Shown piece by piece: positions 12,606 to 24,004 of a DNA stretch of 55,390 nucleotides. The first letter of the stretch is position 1. Each line of letters opens with the position of its first letter. The position numbers were made by a program, and so were the translations under genes. The notes beneath the pieces are model-generated. The model searched no databases, was not told the DNA's origin, and saw only the letters and a program-made list of their open reading frames with translations. Source of the stretch: Halocafeteria seosinensis (Eukaryota; Sar; Bigyra; Bicosoecida); assembly GCA_001687465.1 (NCBI GenBank), contig LVLI01000370.1:1-55390 (forward strand), given 5' to 3'.

Positions 12606-13075
12606 TGCTTTAATTCTGTAAAAGATACTCGGCAATGGTATTTATTTATGTCGGCGCTATTGATGCATTAACCATGGCGTGGATTCCTCGGATCCAGGAC
12701 GTAAAACAACCTGTGTGTCGCGAGGGGTGAGCAACTCCAACCCTTCGCACAGTGGAGAAGGAGAGGAGCCCTACAAAAACGTCCTCTAGCGGATCTCTAC
12801 TGCTGTACATGCCATTGAAACTTGATGAGTGAGTGCGCCAAGAAGCCAAGTCAAGTCGACGAAATGATTATTGTTGGAGAGAACTGTGTGAAATGATTGA
12901 CGTCTCCAAAGAATTCAAATGGGTGAAAATTCAAATTGTACGTGGACCAAAATGGCGTATTGTCTCCAGTATAGGGGCGTAAGTAAGTGATATTGAGTAG
13001 ATCCGGCTATTCATGAGGTGGTCACGTTTTTGCGGAGGTGATAGAAGCTAAAGACTTGTGTTGGTGGACGAGAAG
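12606..13075. promoter_or_regulatory. Divergent intergenic region
   Basis: Shared 5' region of 470 bp between the Sec7 gene (minus) and the HMG/histone-fold gene (plus). I could not assign specific promoter elements, and the short frames present have no splice or domain support. Confidence 0.35.
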
Positions 13076-15284
13076 ATGTCAGAGAGCGCGTCGACCGAGC
13101 AAGATATCCACCATAACCAGTATATGGAGCCTTCCTCCTCTTTAGGAGGCCATGGGGCCTCTACCAATGGTGATGCGTTTTCTCATGCCGAGTATCATGA
13201 AAGCGGAGGCCATGTTGGGAGGGAGGACCTCGACGACGAAGGAGGAAACGATTTGGCGGAGGAAATTGAGAGCAACATCTACCATGGCATCAGTGAACAG
13301 CAAGAGCAACCCGAAACTACAGCCGCCGAAGCGTTGTCCTCCTCGATGAAGATGTTCAATTATAAGCCGAAAACTCAGCAGCAAAATAACACGGATAACG
13401 CGGGCACAACGGCGACCTCTCCTGCAGAGGACACCAGTGGCACCCGAGCTGCTGATGGTACAACATGTAATGACGGTGATGTTGGCGACGACGGTATAGA
13501 GGGACAAAAGGGAGTTCTGAAGCCACCTAAGAAACCTCTTTCTGCGTTCTTCTTTTTTTCAAGTGAGAGGCGTCCAATTATACAGAAGGAATTCCCAGGT
13601 GAGTAGCTCCAGGGTGCCTGCCTTCTCTCTAAGCGCCGTATGCGTCGTACTTTCTTCCAGATCTTGGCATTGGCAAGATTCAAATAAAAGTAGGCGAAGA
13701 GTGGGCGAATCTCGACTCGGAAACGAAGGCCGTACGTGACGAATCTAAGTGCCACCGACTGTGTTTAGCCATACTTGTCGCGTCGATTGCAGAAATACCA
13801 AACGAGAGCCGAGAAGGCAAAGGAGGAATATCAACAGAAGTTGAAGGAGGTAAGTGGTTACTGTAGGACTCATTCAACAGCTCCTACGGAAATCCGTGTG
13901 GGCTGTGTCTGCAGTATCAAGAGAAGATACGGAAATACCCTCATTTGGCTCCCCAAAAGAGCTCAGAATCTTCCGACTCGGATAGTCTGACAAATTCAGT
14001 ATTCCCGTTAGGTAAGCGGAAGGCCACCTCACTGGGAAATAGATCATCGAATGAGTTTTAGTGTTGTGCGACTGTACAGCCCGTGTCAAAAAAGTTGTGA
14101 AAGCGGATCCTGATATCCACAACGTTTCGAAAGAGGCGATGCTAGTATCGATGAAGGCTGCAGTAAGCACGGATTACTTTGAAATCTGCTCTAGGAGCAG
14201 CTTTATAATGTTTGTTCCGCTCTTCCAGGAATATTTTTTGGAAGACTTGTTTGACACGGCAATGACGGCAGCGACGCGGTCGGGAAAGAAAAAGGTAGAC
14301 GCGGAGGTAATCGGTACGTTTTATCATGGAATCGTGGATACACTGTTTCTTCCAGTTCTAATTCGACTCTTCGCAGGCTCGTGTGCTAGAAAATTCCCAG
14401 TCTATAACTTCTTGGCGGATGATTTCCCGGCTGACCTTGACTACTCCGTGTTTGACAAGGGGACAAAAGAAGAAGATACACCAAAGACCTCTCAAACCAA
14501 GAGCGTCGCCACTAACACGGCAAAGGTCTCTTCCTCGTCCGCTTTGACAAACTTCATGTCCACTAAGTCGGCAACCAGCTCTGAGTTGTGGCACCAACCA
14601 TTGAACGCTCCGGAACTAGAGCCTGCTCCGATAGCTAGGCCTAGTGCCGAGAACGAAACGGCGTCAACTGAGCACAGTGGGACAGAAGCGGGAAAAGCTG
14701 AAGAGTCCGATGCAATTGAGCGTACTGCTTCGAAGACCCAAAAAGGATCGGGCTCAACTCGTGAGAAAAGCAAGAAACCAACTAAAGGAAAGTCGAATGC
14801 CCCCAAAGTAGCGCCGCTTGGGGGCTTCTTCACACAAGTGGACCCTAATGAACGGTTTGCTCAGCACACGAAAGCATTGGGTGAATTAGAAAGCGCGAGG
14901 CAAGAAGAGGAGCGCAAGAAAGAAGAAGAACGTCAGAAGGAAGAGCGAGAGGAAGTTGTTGAATTAGATCAGGATGAAGAAAATGTGCCGCAAGCGGATG
15001 ACGAAGGTTTGGATAGTGATGAGAACGAAGGAGAAGCAGTCTCGCTCGATGCGCTTCGAGAAAAACACGGAAAGAAGAGGAAGAATACCAAACGTAAAAA
15101 GCAACCAAAGAAGGATGGTACAGCCAAGAAAAAACTGCGTACGAAAAAGACCAAAGCTTCTACCCAAGGGAAAGCGTCACATACTCCAACGCAAGCCGCG
15201 AGCACTGAAGATAAGGCAGGAGAAAATGACACTACCGCCGATAAAAACGTTGAGGATGGCGCGATGTTTTTCCCGAGCATGTGA
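13076..15284 (+). CDS. HMG-box and CHRAC15/Dpb3-type histone-fold fusion protein (607 aa)
   Basis: Seven exons: 13076-13598, 13661-13731, 13793-13849, 13915-14011, 14080-14162, 14229-14313, 14377-15284. The ATG at 13076 is the first in frame. Residues 1-145 are acidic and low complexity. Residues ~149-228 are an HMG box: PPKKPLSAFFFFSSERRPII, then IQIKVGEEWANLDSETKAKYQ and a long K/E helix. Residues ~250-325 are a histone fold, ARVKKVVKADPDIHNVSKEA, then EYFLEDLFDTAM and SGKKKVDAEVI, ending in KFPVYNFLADDFP. The KKV-D...F.FLAD ending matches CHRAC-15/Pol-epsilon Dpb3 rather than NF-YC. The last ~280 residues are a charged K/E/D tail with nuclear-type basic runs. It is probably a nucleosome-remodelling or replication-coupled chromatin protein that binds DNA and heterodimerises with a CHRAC17/Dpb4-type partner (inference). 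Confidence 0.85.
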
Positions 15285-15314
15285 TTCAATTACGCCGAAT
15301 CTATACCTATGCAG

Positions 15315-16638
15315 CTACCATAACGGGGCTAGCATCTTCACGATTACGTCGTATCCCGAGAGCGTGATGCTCTGACCAAATGCAACCCGTGGTAATCTTG
15401 CAGCAGTTCCCTTCCAGAAGGACAAAATGCCTTCATGTTTCAGCATCTGTATAACGCAATCAAGACTATGTTTATAGTACTTGGCTTCCAGTCCTTGCAT
15501 TCGAGTTTTCACCACGTCGAATGGCATCGTCCCCAAGACTGATACAATACCAGCTGTACCACCGCCGACGAAAGATTTCCAAAAGGGGACGGGGCCATCT
15601 TTGGAGCTCCCTTGTAGCAGCTGCACGCCCGAGATAAGAGCAAACGTTCGACTTTACACAAGCACTACACGCAATTACCCAATGGTTAGTGTACGACTTA
15701 CTTTCTTAATTTCTTCGAATACCATGAACCGGATACCCTGGTTCCCCATTTGCTTTCCAAGCGTAGGCGCGACACCACGGTAAACTCCTGTGATTCCTTC
15801 CTCTTTGAACACTTCCTTAATGCCGTGGAACAGACCTCTGAACCTAGGATTGTCGCTATTTTGGTCATGAATCAACTTCGTTTTCATAGTTTCTGTACAT
15901 AGGGCACATCCGCGTAATTTTCGTCATGGTCCTTACCCTTACGCTTTTTATAAGCAACATTGACTTACCAACAGGGATCACAACAGCTAATGATTCAATA
16001 GCACCTGTTCCCATTCCGGCTATCAAGGTCCTTGTGGGTGTCAAGTTTCCATCTTTGTCCTGTATGCCAAGAGCCACTCGGACTTATTCGCACAGAATTA
16101 GAAATAAATCGTCTACTTGAATCGATGCCTACCTTGACTAGTTTCTTGAGTTGGCCATAGGCGGTGAAGCGCACGCTTGTCTTGGGCACCGTTCCTGCCA
16201 AAAGGGACGAAAGTCCTCGGTACAACGCCAAGGGTCCTTTGTCCTTGACGATTTTCTTCTGCAGAGCGGGGAAAAAACAAAACAAACAAAAAACGCGGGG
16301 TGAGACACATGCTCTTTCTTCGTCTTTGTGGAGGGCAAAGAAAGACCACTTACGGCACAATCTATGGAATTTTTAAAGCGAGGAGGCTTTCCATCCTCCC
16401 TTCGACGTTCCAACTGGAGCTGGGTCTTCACATATTCTGTTGGATACATGATGGCTACTTCAATCCCTGCAAAACCAATGCCCCGGTGCGACGCAGATGA
16501 GCTTTAGTAATAAAGCGTCCACCAGAAGACACATATATTGGATGCCAACGTACCTCCTGCAAGACCGCCAGCAATGCAATGCTTGACAGGTCCAATAGGG
16601 GTTCCATCCTTGTTTGTGACAGTTGTTTTGGAGGACAT
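15315..16638 (-). CDS. SLC25A1: Mitochondrial citrate/tricarboxylate carrier (303 aa)
   Basis: Six exons: complement 16554-16638, 16354-16466, 16133-16258, 15969-16059, 15702-15892, 15315-15620. The product has the normal length of the family. All three carrier repeats show the P-x-[DE]-x-x-[KR] signature: [27 protein letters not shown] and [11 protein letters not shown]. The first ([11 protein letters not shown]) and second ([13 protein letters not shown].[FY]RG) are characteristic of the citrate transport protein of the inner mitochondrial membrane, which exchanges citrate for malate and supplies cytosolic acetyl-CoA. Glycines of the [GA]-x-G motifs ([16 protein letters not shown]) are present. 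The start lies 406 bp from the divergent RPC9 start; the 3' end is only about 30 bp from the convergent HMG gene. Exact substrate preference cannot be proved from sequence. Confidence 0.93.
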
Positions 16639-17044
16639 GGTTTTCTACGACAACACTACAGAAGAAAAAGCAAGAGTTCGTTCTATGACGCGATTCCTGT
16701 TCTACAGTGAGCTATGAACTAAAAGAGATCGGGAAAGAGCTGTGTAAAGCCTCTATTTGACAGCTGGAAGTGGGGCTGACACCTTTGAACCCTCAAAAAT
16801 GAAGTGAATACGAGCTGCTTTACGGACAAAGCAAGCTCAATCGACTGATATACATGTACACGCTCGTACACGAAGCGCTGAGGGAACAAACATCGAGCAC
16901 GATCCAGTACCATGTGCATTGCATGAATTTGCATCCACAATCAACTCAACTTCAACGTCAAGAAATAATAGTTCTGTTGGCTTGTAGCCCCATAGTATGC
17001 ATAAACGGAAGAATTGATGAAAAGTTGCCCAGTTGGAGGCCAAG
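16639..17044. promoter_or_regulatory. Divergent intergenic region
   Basis: Spacer of 406 bp between the starts of the citrate carrier gene (minus) and the RPC9 gene (plus), so both promoters must lie here. No recognised element and no credible exon were seen. Confidence 0.4.
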
Positions 17045-17627
17045 ATGCAGGTCAAAGAGGCGTCTCCGGTCCTGATGACCAACACGGAGGTGTTGGAGAT
17101 GCTGTACAAACGCTCTGACCGCAGAAAACAAAGCCACAAGGAGATCTCACCCTCAGCCATGGGACCCTCTTTGGAGCATTTAGAGTGGATAGAGGAACAT
17201 GTAAGGCGAATATTGCAAAATTTTCCCCTGTGTCCACAGAACGTGTATCACGGATTGGCTCCCCCGACATACAGACAATGGAGTACCTCCGGGAGCAGGA
17301 CTGTGATTGCCAATCGAGGGAATCCGTGGCACGAACTCTGGAAGCGCTCAAGCGCCATGATACTTTGAAAGATTTGACCGATGGAGAGAAACTACAAGTC
17401 GTCAATCATGCCGCACATTCCGAACTAGACGCACACCTGGTATGTTCGAAGCTTCCGCCAACAATTAGCTAAATAGCGATAATTGGGTTTTATTCCTGCA
17501 GATTATTGAAAAGTGCGCAGAGAGGTTCTCTGAACAGGATATCAACGACCTCATCCAAATTGTAGCCCAGAATCTATGGGAACAAAAACCTATTAGAAGT
17601 ACTTATAAGTATCCGGAGGGGTCATAG
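17045..17627 (+). CDS. CRCP: RNA polymerase III subunit RPC9/CRCP (148 aa)
   Basis: Three exons: 17045-17200, 17275-17439, 17502-17627, all phase 0. The start MQVKEASPVLMTNTEVLEML matches the RPC9 opening (M[EK]V..A....L[ST]N.EV). The middle holds LKRHDTLKDLTDGEKLQVVNH, the family's hallmark T..EKLQ..N. The C-terminus has the helical RF(S/T)EQDI..L segment. The length equals that of the human protein. RPC9 (C17) pairs with RPC8 in the Pol III stalk and recruits TFIIIB for tRNA and 5S transcription. I chose the second possible acceptor (17274) because the first would leave a 39-nt intron and break the frame. The divergent neighbour is the citrate carrier gene. Confidence 0.9.
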
Positions 17628-17813
17628 TCTAGCTCTTTACCAGAGAACACAGCGGTGTGTACATTCAGGATGTGTGCATGGATTGTGTCGGATGACGATC
17701 TTCCCTCTGGACGCCGTGGAGGTCTATCGTAATCCCAGCATTGCCCAACATGACCGCAAGCGTAAGGCAACGTTTCGTTGTTGCGCTATCTCAAGGCCAT
17801 TGAAGAAGTAAAA

Positions 17814-19873
17814 TCAGCTTCCTCGTGCATCTATTGCGTCGTTATCATCGAAACCAGCGAAACGGTCGCCTGCTCGATCACGGTTGGTTGAAGAATCGCG
17901 ATTCTTGGAACCTCTCAGATGGTCGGATCGCTTTACCTTCCATCTCAAGAGGGAGGTTAAGTCGCTCTTGACAACGTTAACATAGGCACCCATTTTGGCA
18001 TTTCCCTTTGCCATACCAAGTAACATACGAGCGCGCTCAGTCGCTTTGCGGTTGTCTTCTGAGTAACCAGAGTGTCGTTGCCTTAATTGGTAGGCACGCT
18101 CAAAGTAATGTACGGCATCATCTAGTTCGTTGTTTTTACTAGCTACGGTTCCAAGGTTAATGCAAGCATCCGCTTGAGCACCTAAATTATTCGTCCCCTC
18201 AGCAACGCGAAGGAACTCTTTCAAACACTCCATAGCTTTATCAGCGTACTCACCACCAATTTTCTGATACGCAGCGGCAAGAGCCCCATAGGCCTCTCCC
18301 TGTGCCTCCATACCTTCCTCTCCTTGCATACTCTTGGCGATACTGAGATATCCTCGGAGATAAAATATGGCCTTATCCGGATCTCCTTGGTTAATGTAGA
18401 CTTTACCTACAGCATAGCTTGCTTTGCCTTCAGCTTCCCTGTCTCCAGCGTTCTGCGCCGCTTCGAACGCTTTTAAATATAAATCCAACGCTTCCGCCAT
18501 GCTTCCATCAGCAGCGCTTCGACGCGAACCCCTACTCTCCCCGTCTCCGACGGAATCATCGAAGTGCGAGGACGCTCGGGAAGTCGGCCTGTTAGCTTCT
18601 GAGCCTGTGCTTGCTGATGAACTAGGTCGCTCCCTTGTAACCCTGGCCAATCGTTCCCGCTCACTATCATCAGCTCGTTCTTCAATAAGTTCTGCCCTTT
18701 TACTATAGGTTCGGATGAGCTGCTGATTGGACAAGCGGATCTCGTAGCGATCACCCTCCTCCTCGGCGAGTTTACGGTGCAATTCGTGGTAGTCGGTGGC
18801 AGTCTCATGCTCATCCATAGCTTCATGAATTTTCCCTAATTCCTGTGCCGTTCGCATTTCAGTTTTAACATCAGCATTCACTCTAACGTACTCAAGACAG
18901 CGCTCCAGGAAATACGCTGAAGTAGTATACTCATGGCTTTCTCGGAAATGGTCGGACAGAACGAAGTGGCAATCTATGGCAGTGTCTTTGTTCCCTGTGA
19001 CAATCCACGATGTCATCAACACGCATCAAGTGAGAAAGCGGTTAAAGCGTTCTAGATCGGCTATGTTGACGTACCTTTCCGTGTTGCTCGTTCAATATCA
19101 CATAAATGCTTCTGGAGGAAAGACATCTCGTCGAAACTGGGATCGGCATGACTCTCACCTTCCTTGTGGTGTTTATCACGCTGCAACCCTCGGTGAGGAG
19201 CCTGAGCCATCTTTGATTGATCGGTATCTCCAAGGCGGTGCGTTAAATAGAAGAAATCGATGAAGGCTTCGACATGTCCAGTCACCAGAATATCAATGCA
19301 ATGTTGCATCTTCGTAGAAACCGGCCTTACTTCTAACGCTCCTGACATCCGCCGCTGCGTCAAAGAAACTCATCTCACGGCTGCATGAACCCTTATGCGT
19401 GATTACCTTCCTTTCATCTCACAACTTACGTTGGCCATTCGTTGAGCGGAAGCCTTTACGGCTGGCGACGAAACATGGACCGCATTCTTGGACTGAGAGT
19501 CTGCGTGCTTTCCACCTTCCTCCTCCAGCGGGTAGTTATTTGTCTGGCTTCCTTCGTAATAGGAACGCCATCCTTGTTCGTTTCCACCACCACCAGCCTC
19601 ATCCTCCAAGAGCATCGCTCTAATTTGTGCGCTTTGTTTATCTGTGCTCGACAGATGTTGTGACTGTTGGCTGCGCTGCTGTTGCATTTTCTTCCGTACA
19701 CGGCGCGATAAGGGCGGTTGCCCAGTTTGGTACTGGCGAACCGGAGACGAGAGACCTACATCAGTCTTACTGGTCTCTTTATCGAGGTGTGAGGAGGACT
19801 GGTAGGTTGAGTCGTGAAGACTGCCGCTGCTCTCGTCCAGACGAGGTCGTTGACTGCGCTCCTTCCCCTGCAT
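17814..19873 (-). CDS. TTC29: TTC29-like TPR protein, axonemal (634 aa)
   Basis: Three exons: complement 19430-19873, 19075-19354, 17814-18994. The start is the ATG at 19873; the longer frame upstream has no ATG. The first ~150 residues are Ser/Gln-rich and disordered. TTC29-like features follow: a start region with CIDILVTGHVEAFIDFFYL, then a helical domain and tandem TPRs (for example AVGKVYINQGDPDKAIFYLR, CINLGTVASKNNELDDAVHY). A 45-residue Ser/Arg-rich insert lies between TPRs near residue 360. The C-terminus is basic and charged. TTC29 is needed for intraflagellar transport and the axoneme of sperm and protist flagella, so this gene suggests a flagellated stage. The identification is based on overall TPR layout and the FIDFF segment; a generic TPR protein cannot be excluded. 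Confidence 0.7.
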
Positions 19874-20271
19874 GATCCTTTCTATTCCCCGTCGTCGGCA
19901 GACATTGGTAAGCGCGCACCACTGTACAAACTCAAGAACAAGTGTGTGTGAAATGGCGCCCACAACAAGTGTAAGCTAAGCGTAAAGACAACACCTCTTT
20001 AACGGTGCTTTCTGAAGTGAAACAATTGTTTACCTTGTTGAAGGCCGTCACTTCAGTTTACTGGCAGTAAATTACTGCTTGGTATTACAAGTTGGTAATA
20101 TCCTCGTTTTACGACGGCATTGGTCGTTATCATTGAATAAAACAATTTTAGAAGGGAAACAAATCATGCAAGCCTTCAACTAGACTCTCGTACAAACCGG
20201 AGACTGCAACAGGACACATAGTTGTACAACACAGTACTGTATTCCAGAGACCACCAAATACGAAGTCTTTC

Positions 20272-20409
20272 TGTGGGGATTCGAGCTGTTAGTCAATAGG
20301 GATAGGTAGTACCGTAAAATGCTGATGAACGGAATTGGACTAAACTTGATGATTGTGACGCACTCCTTTTGTGGAGATTCGAGCTGTTAGGCATCAGGTG
20401 GTACTGTAG
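20272..20409 (+). repeat. Direct imperfect repeat, period ~98 bp
   Basis: The unit GTGG[GA]GATTCGAGCTGTTAG, followed by a less exact match of ~20 bp, occurs at about 20273-20312 and again at 20371-20409. Eighteen to nineteen of the first 20 bases are identical. It may be a decayed tandem duplication. Confidence 0.7.
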
Positions 20410-20461
20410 CCTTGTCTGTCTTCACGGTGCATGGATGTAGTCCTGATCCATTGGAATATTC

Positions 20462-20495
20462 AGCCTGTAGGCCACAAATTGTACACTCTACTACC
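20462..20495 (+). repeat. Dispersed repeat, copy 1 (partner at 47208-47241)
   Basis: This copy contains AGCCTGTAGGCCACAAATTG and continues as TACACTCTACTACC. The partner 26.7 kb away reads AGCCGGTAGGCCATAAATGA, then TACACACTACTATC. About 27 of 34 positions match, and the weaker flanks also look related. Confidence 0.55.
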
Positions 20496-21557
20496 ACGAA
20501 GTTGGAACCATCGAGTACCAAACTCCCTTCCAAGAAACACGAACCAAAGAGTCATGGCGACCTCGGTAACAGCCAGCGTTTATTCAGGTAAAGACGTGGA
20601 GTCCGAGGAATCGTTATTCATGGAAATAGGGAATGCTGTATCGATCTTATTGTATCGGCAAACATATTGAAGAGGAGGAATACCGGTATGTAGTAGCGCC
20701 TAAATGGAGCCAAGAAGGGCTTCTCGAAGCTCAACAACTACTCATGTAACACTGAAGAAAAACTGTGCCACCATAGTAAAGGACTGTCCATCCCTCTATT
20801 ACGCACGTAACACTGTCGTCCTAAGTCCTCGATCGATTCACACGCTTGGAAGTTGGAAATAGGATAAGGCATAATGTATTTGAGTTATGGTACGGAAAAT
20901 GTACCGTGTCAGTGTCCAGTTAGGCTTCCTCTCATCTGATCTTTGCAAACTCTGTATAAAAGTATGCAACAACGCTGTTTTTATAAAAGTATTTTGGAGC
21001 AATATGTTGAAATAATACCAAAGACATTTCGACATCAACGTTACGTCAGAATTGCCACCGCCACACACTTCCAGCTGCACTTCGCACCCGTAACTATTCG
21101 GCGGCGGTATCACACTCTGAAGCGCTGTACATCCAGAAGACGGCCATTCAGCTGCACCATCAGACCAAATGGACTCCAAGTTTTGGCAGGAACTCGTCTT
21201 CTTTTTTATCGGTAGGGCTCTGAGAGTCTGACAGTGCATGTCTGCCTAAGGCAGTGCCGCAGCGACCTCCTCCAACTGAAAAAAACCTAGTCGGCGCGTT
21301 GTTCTTGTTAGGAGACAGTATGACAAGCTTGAAGTCCAACTGGTTCATTTAGAAACCTACTCAACAAAGAGGAGGCAGGGATGGGTATACAGTTGCAGTA
21401 AGCGAAGACTTGAAAATGCTCTGAGTGAACGACGTCGCATCCTGCAGATTCACAAGTAGCACGGACGGAACATTACACCTTTAGTTTATCGATCTGCTGT
21501 ATTGGAGCGTCAGGCTAGAACAAGTTGAACAACGCTCTAACGGCCAGGTAACAGATA

Positions 21558-22520
21558 ATGACCCGTTCTCTACAGTATAGAGTTGCGGGTAAGTAGGGGC
21601 TCGTTAGTCGCGTAAAGTGTTGCTCCGACCTTGCATTGCATACCTCAATCTGGCCGCCGTCAATGAGTGCACGCAGGTGTGGTACTCGGTCTGTTGAGCA
21701 TCGTATGTGTTTCTATCACCCTCGCTTTGCCAACTTGGTTTGATGCTGACGTGCCGCAAGATGGAGAAAAACGGAATGGACATGCAGGTACTGTTCCTAG
21801 AACTGCATTGATTGTATTGCTTGGTCTTGCATTGTACTTGTTTTCTCTGTCTTGCATCCATGCAGGACTCTTCCAGTTCTGTCTTAACGTGGGTATTATG
21901 CTTTTTGTGGAAAGTATCGTTGTCGCGCCCGCGTTAACTATGAGTCGAGATGTGCTTTGCTTGCAGGAGGAGGACGAGTCAAAAGTAGAGACGGCAGATT
22001 GTAGGACGGCAAAATGGCAAAGAGAGTCTATAGAGGATGATGAGGAGAAAAACGCTCAGGTAATCAGAAGGATGTTTGCGCAACTCATTGCTGCCAGAAT
22101 AGCCCAGCTTGTAGGGGGGCTGATTATGTTTGCGTTAATTGTGCGTTACGCGTGTACGAGCTCGCGACACGGAGCGCTAGTTGATACTCTCATTGCTGGT
22201 AGGTTCTTTCCTCTAACAATCCATCAAATGTTGCTCTATATAAGTTTGGTGAAACTGCAGCTTCTCTGTTTGCCTTAGTGAACCTCCTTTTCGTTGAAAT
22301 GCGAACACATCCGCACGAAGTGCTTCGGATGTATGATCTTCTTGGAGCTTTGGACTATAATGAGGATGACCAAAACAATCTGATAGGAGACGATGTTAAG
22401 CCTGAGCTGCGTTTTGGCTCCAGTTGGATAATTGGCTGGTTAATAGTTGTGTTAGTGGTCTGGACTGGAGTCGCACTACATCTTTCTCGGAAACACGCAG
22501 TGCTTGATCTTCATACATAG
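21558..22520 (+). CDS. Four-helix membrane protein, claudin-like, copy A (218 aa)
   Basis: Five exons: 21558-21588, 21677-21787, 21866-21888, 21967-22198, 22261-22520. Four hydrophobic segments are visible: VVLGLLSIVCVSITLALP, LIAARIAQLVGGLIMFALI, SLFALVNLLF and IIGWLIVVLVVWTGVAL. The first extracellular loop has W, then GLFQFC 18 residues later, then a second Cys 13 residues further on. This is a W-G[LI]F-x-[FY]-C...C pattern like the W-GLW-C-C of claudin/PMP22 proteins. The second loop has LGALDYNEDDQ, which recurs in copy C. It is the first of three tandem paralogs on the same strand. The 23-nt third exon, carrying GLFQFC, has the same length and phase in copy B. Function is not known; a claudin-type adhesion or surface role is only an analogy. 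Confidence 0.75.
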
Positions 22521-23088
22521 TCAATTCAATTCCAAATTTGAAATGAATACAGATGAAAGGTGTTGCGATGACGTTCACTTTTGGAAAATGGTTCCAGTTG
22601 TGCCGGCGTTGCACACGATGGTGTGGTTGCAGGTGGGTTTCTGCTCCCGGGCAACCAACATCGGCAGAATTCGATGGGCGATAGTTGCTTGACAAGTCTT
22701 GGGAAACCAATTTGGTACAATTAGAGTCGCACAATTGTACGGCAGTAGACAAATTCATAATACCAATACTACTTTAAGACTTCCCTTTCGTTCCTTGTGG
22801 CGTCGCAACTTGGTGCGACGGTTAGGTCGCATCTTCATTCGTCGCTGCGCAAGACATCACGCACTGAGTACACCACAAGAGGAATGGTATAAAGTCTATT
22901 CGTTATTTGGTTTAGTTGCACATGTATCTGTTCGACGTGAAACTTGTCTCGTGCATGCTGACGTTAGGGAACAATTAGACGTAGTCAGCGAACAAGACAG
23001 CACTGGCTTGCAACACTTATCACCGGAAATCACTTTTACCTATGCAATGATGGTGTGGTCAATGCTCGTCGGATAGAAGTAGTGAAGG
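22521..23088. other. Spacer between tandem membrane genes
   Basis: A 568-bp spacer. An open frame at 22699-23076 lacks an ATG start and a domain pattern, so I did not annotate it. The promoter of copy B must lie here. Confidence 0.45.
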
Positions 23089-24004
23089 ATGGGGTTCGAT
23101 CGCTATGCGAAACTAGGTAAGTCGAACGAGCTGCTTCTAGCAGTAGCGTGTCCTCCCCGTGTTCAATATGACCTCCTTACAGCCGGCATACTGTCATTTA
23201 TGGCGATGTTCATAGCGGGGTTGATCTTAGTAGTACCTTCTTGGCTAGAAGTGAACCATGGAGATGGCAGGAAAGATCGAACAGGTAAGCAACTGCTGCG
23301 CTTCGGCACTTCGTATACTGCGCTGCAACCGTTGAATTCCTCAATCGCAGGGCTCTTCCATTACTGTGTGGAGGTTGGTAAAAGATTGATATTTCTGATT
23401 GGCGCAATTATCTTATTGAATTCGTACAGGTGGATACACTAGGGGACTTTTCCCAGCAGGACGAGAAATGCAGCACCGTGGGGTGGATACCCCAGTCGAC
23501 CGAAGATAAACCTCCATCTGGAACAAATCGTCTTTACGTTGAATTTACAGCTTCTCGTGTTTCTATGGTTTTGGCAACAGCGTGTCTTGGGTATATCGGT
23601 GTTAGGACCCTTTGTTATCGAATTGAGGTCCGCACCGGATATGACAGTTACGTCGTGTTCGCATCAGGTAGGTTCCTCAACGCGCTTCCGCTGTTGCCTC
23701 GCGATATTTGCTTTAAAGCGTTGCTTCTACTGCAGCTATTCTATGTGCCCTGACGAGTGCTTTAATGTTTGATCTCCGGCGGAATAGTGAAGCTCTAGCG
23801 TATATGTACTTCTACTTAGGAGCTGCTTCAGAACCGGACGAAGATATCGAAAAGAGTGTTCAGTATAGTATTTGCTGGCAAGTGAGCTGGGCCATTGTAT
23901 TGGGGATTATTGCAATTCTGTATACTCTCTATTTGGGCAAGAAACATCTGAGAGAAGAAGTGTACGATGCATACGAACACAGGCGACTTCAAGCGGTAGA
24001 TTGA
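23089..24004 (+). CDS. Four-helix membrane protein, claudin-like, copy B (219 aa)
   Basis: Five exons: 23089-23116, 23183-23284, 23351-23373, 23430-23667, 23736-24004. The exon phases are identical to copy A (1,1,0,1), and the GLFHYC exon is again 23 nt. The first helix is AGILSFMAMFIAGLILVVP followed by W. The loop has GLFHYC and a second Cys 15 residues on. The second loop differs from A and C: the YLGA start is kept, but the acidic DY.EDD motif is only partly recognisable (SEPDEDIEKS). The fourth helix is WAIVLGIIAILYTLYL, and the tail is charged (KKHLREEVYDAYEHRR). The third intron uses a weak GTTGGT donor, chosen because it restores phase 0. It diverges more from A than C does in the loops, while keeping A's gene structure. 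Confidence 0.73.

Larger units (their letters stand above)
19874..21557. other. Gene-free region with short repeats
   Basis: This 1.7-kb spacer holds no credible exon. It contains a direct imperfect repeat of ~40 bp (20273 and 20371) and one copy of a dispersed repeat (20462-20495), listed separately. The promoters of the TTC29-like gene and of the first claudin-like gene must lie at its two ends. Confidence 0.5.

Noticed and set aside
14377-15284. Several long minus-strand frames opposite the HMG/histone-fold tail
   Set aside because: They mirror a K/E-rich coding strand and encode S/F/L-rich sequence with no support.
17201-17239. A 39-nt intron in RPC9 ending at the first CAG
   Set aside because: Too short for this genome and breaks the frame; the acceptor at 17274 restores the conserved protein.
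22699-23076. 125-codon open frame between membrane copies A and B
   Set aside because: It starts at TTG, has no in-frame ATG near its start, no domain pattern and no splice evidence.
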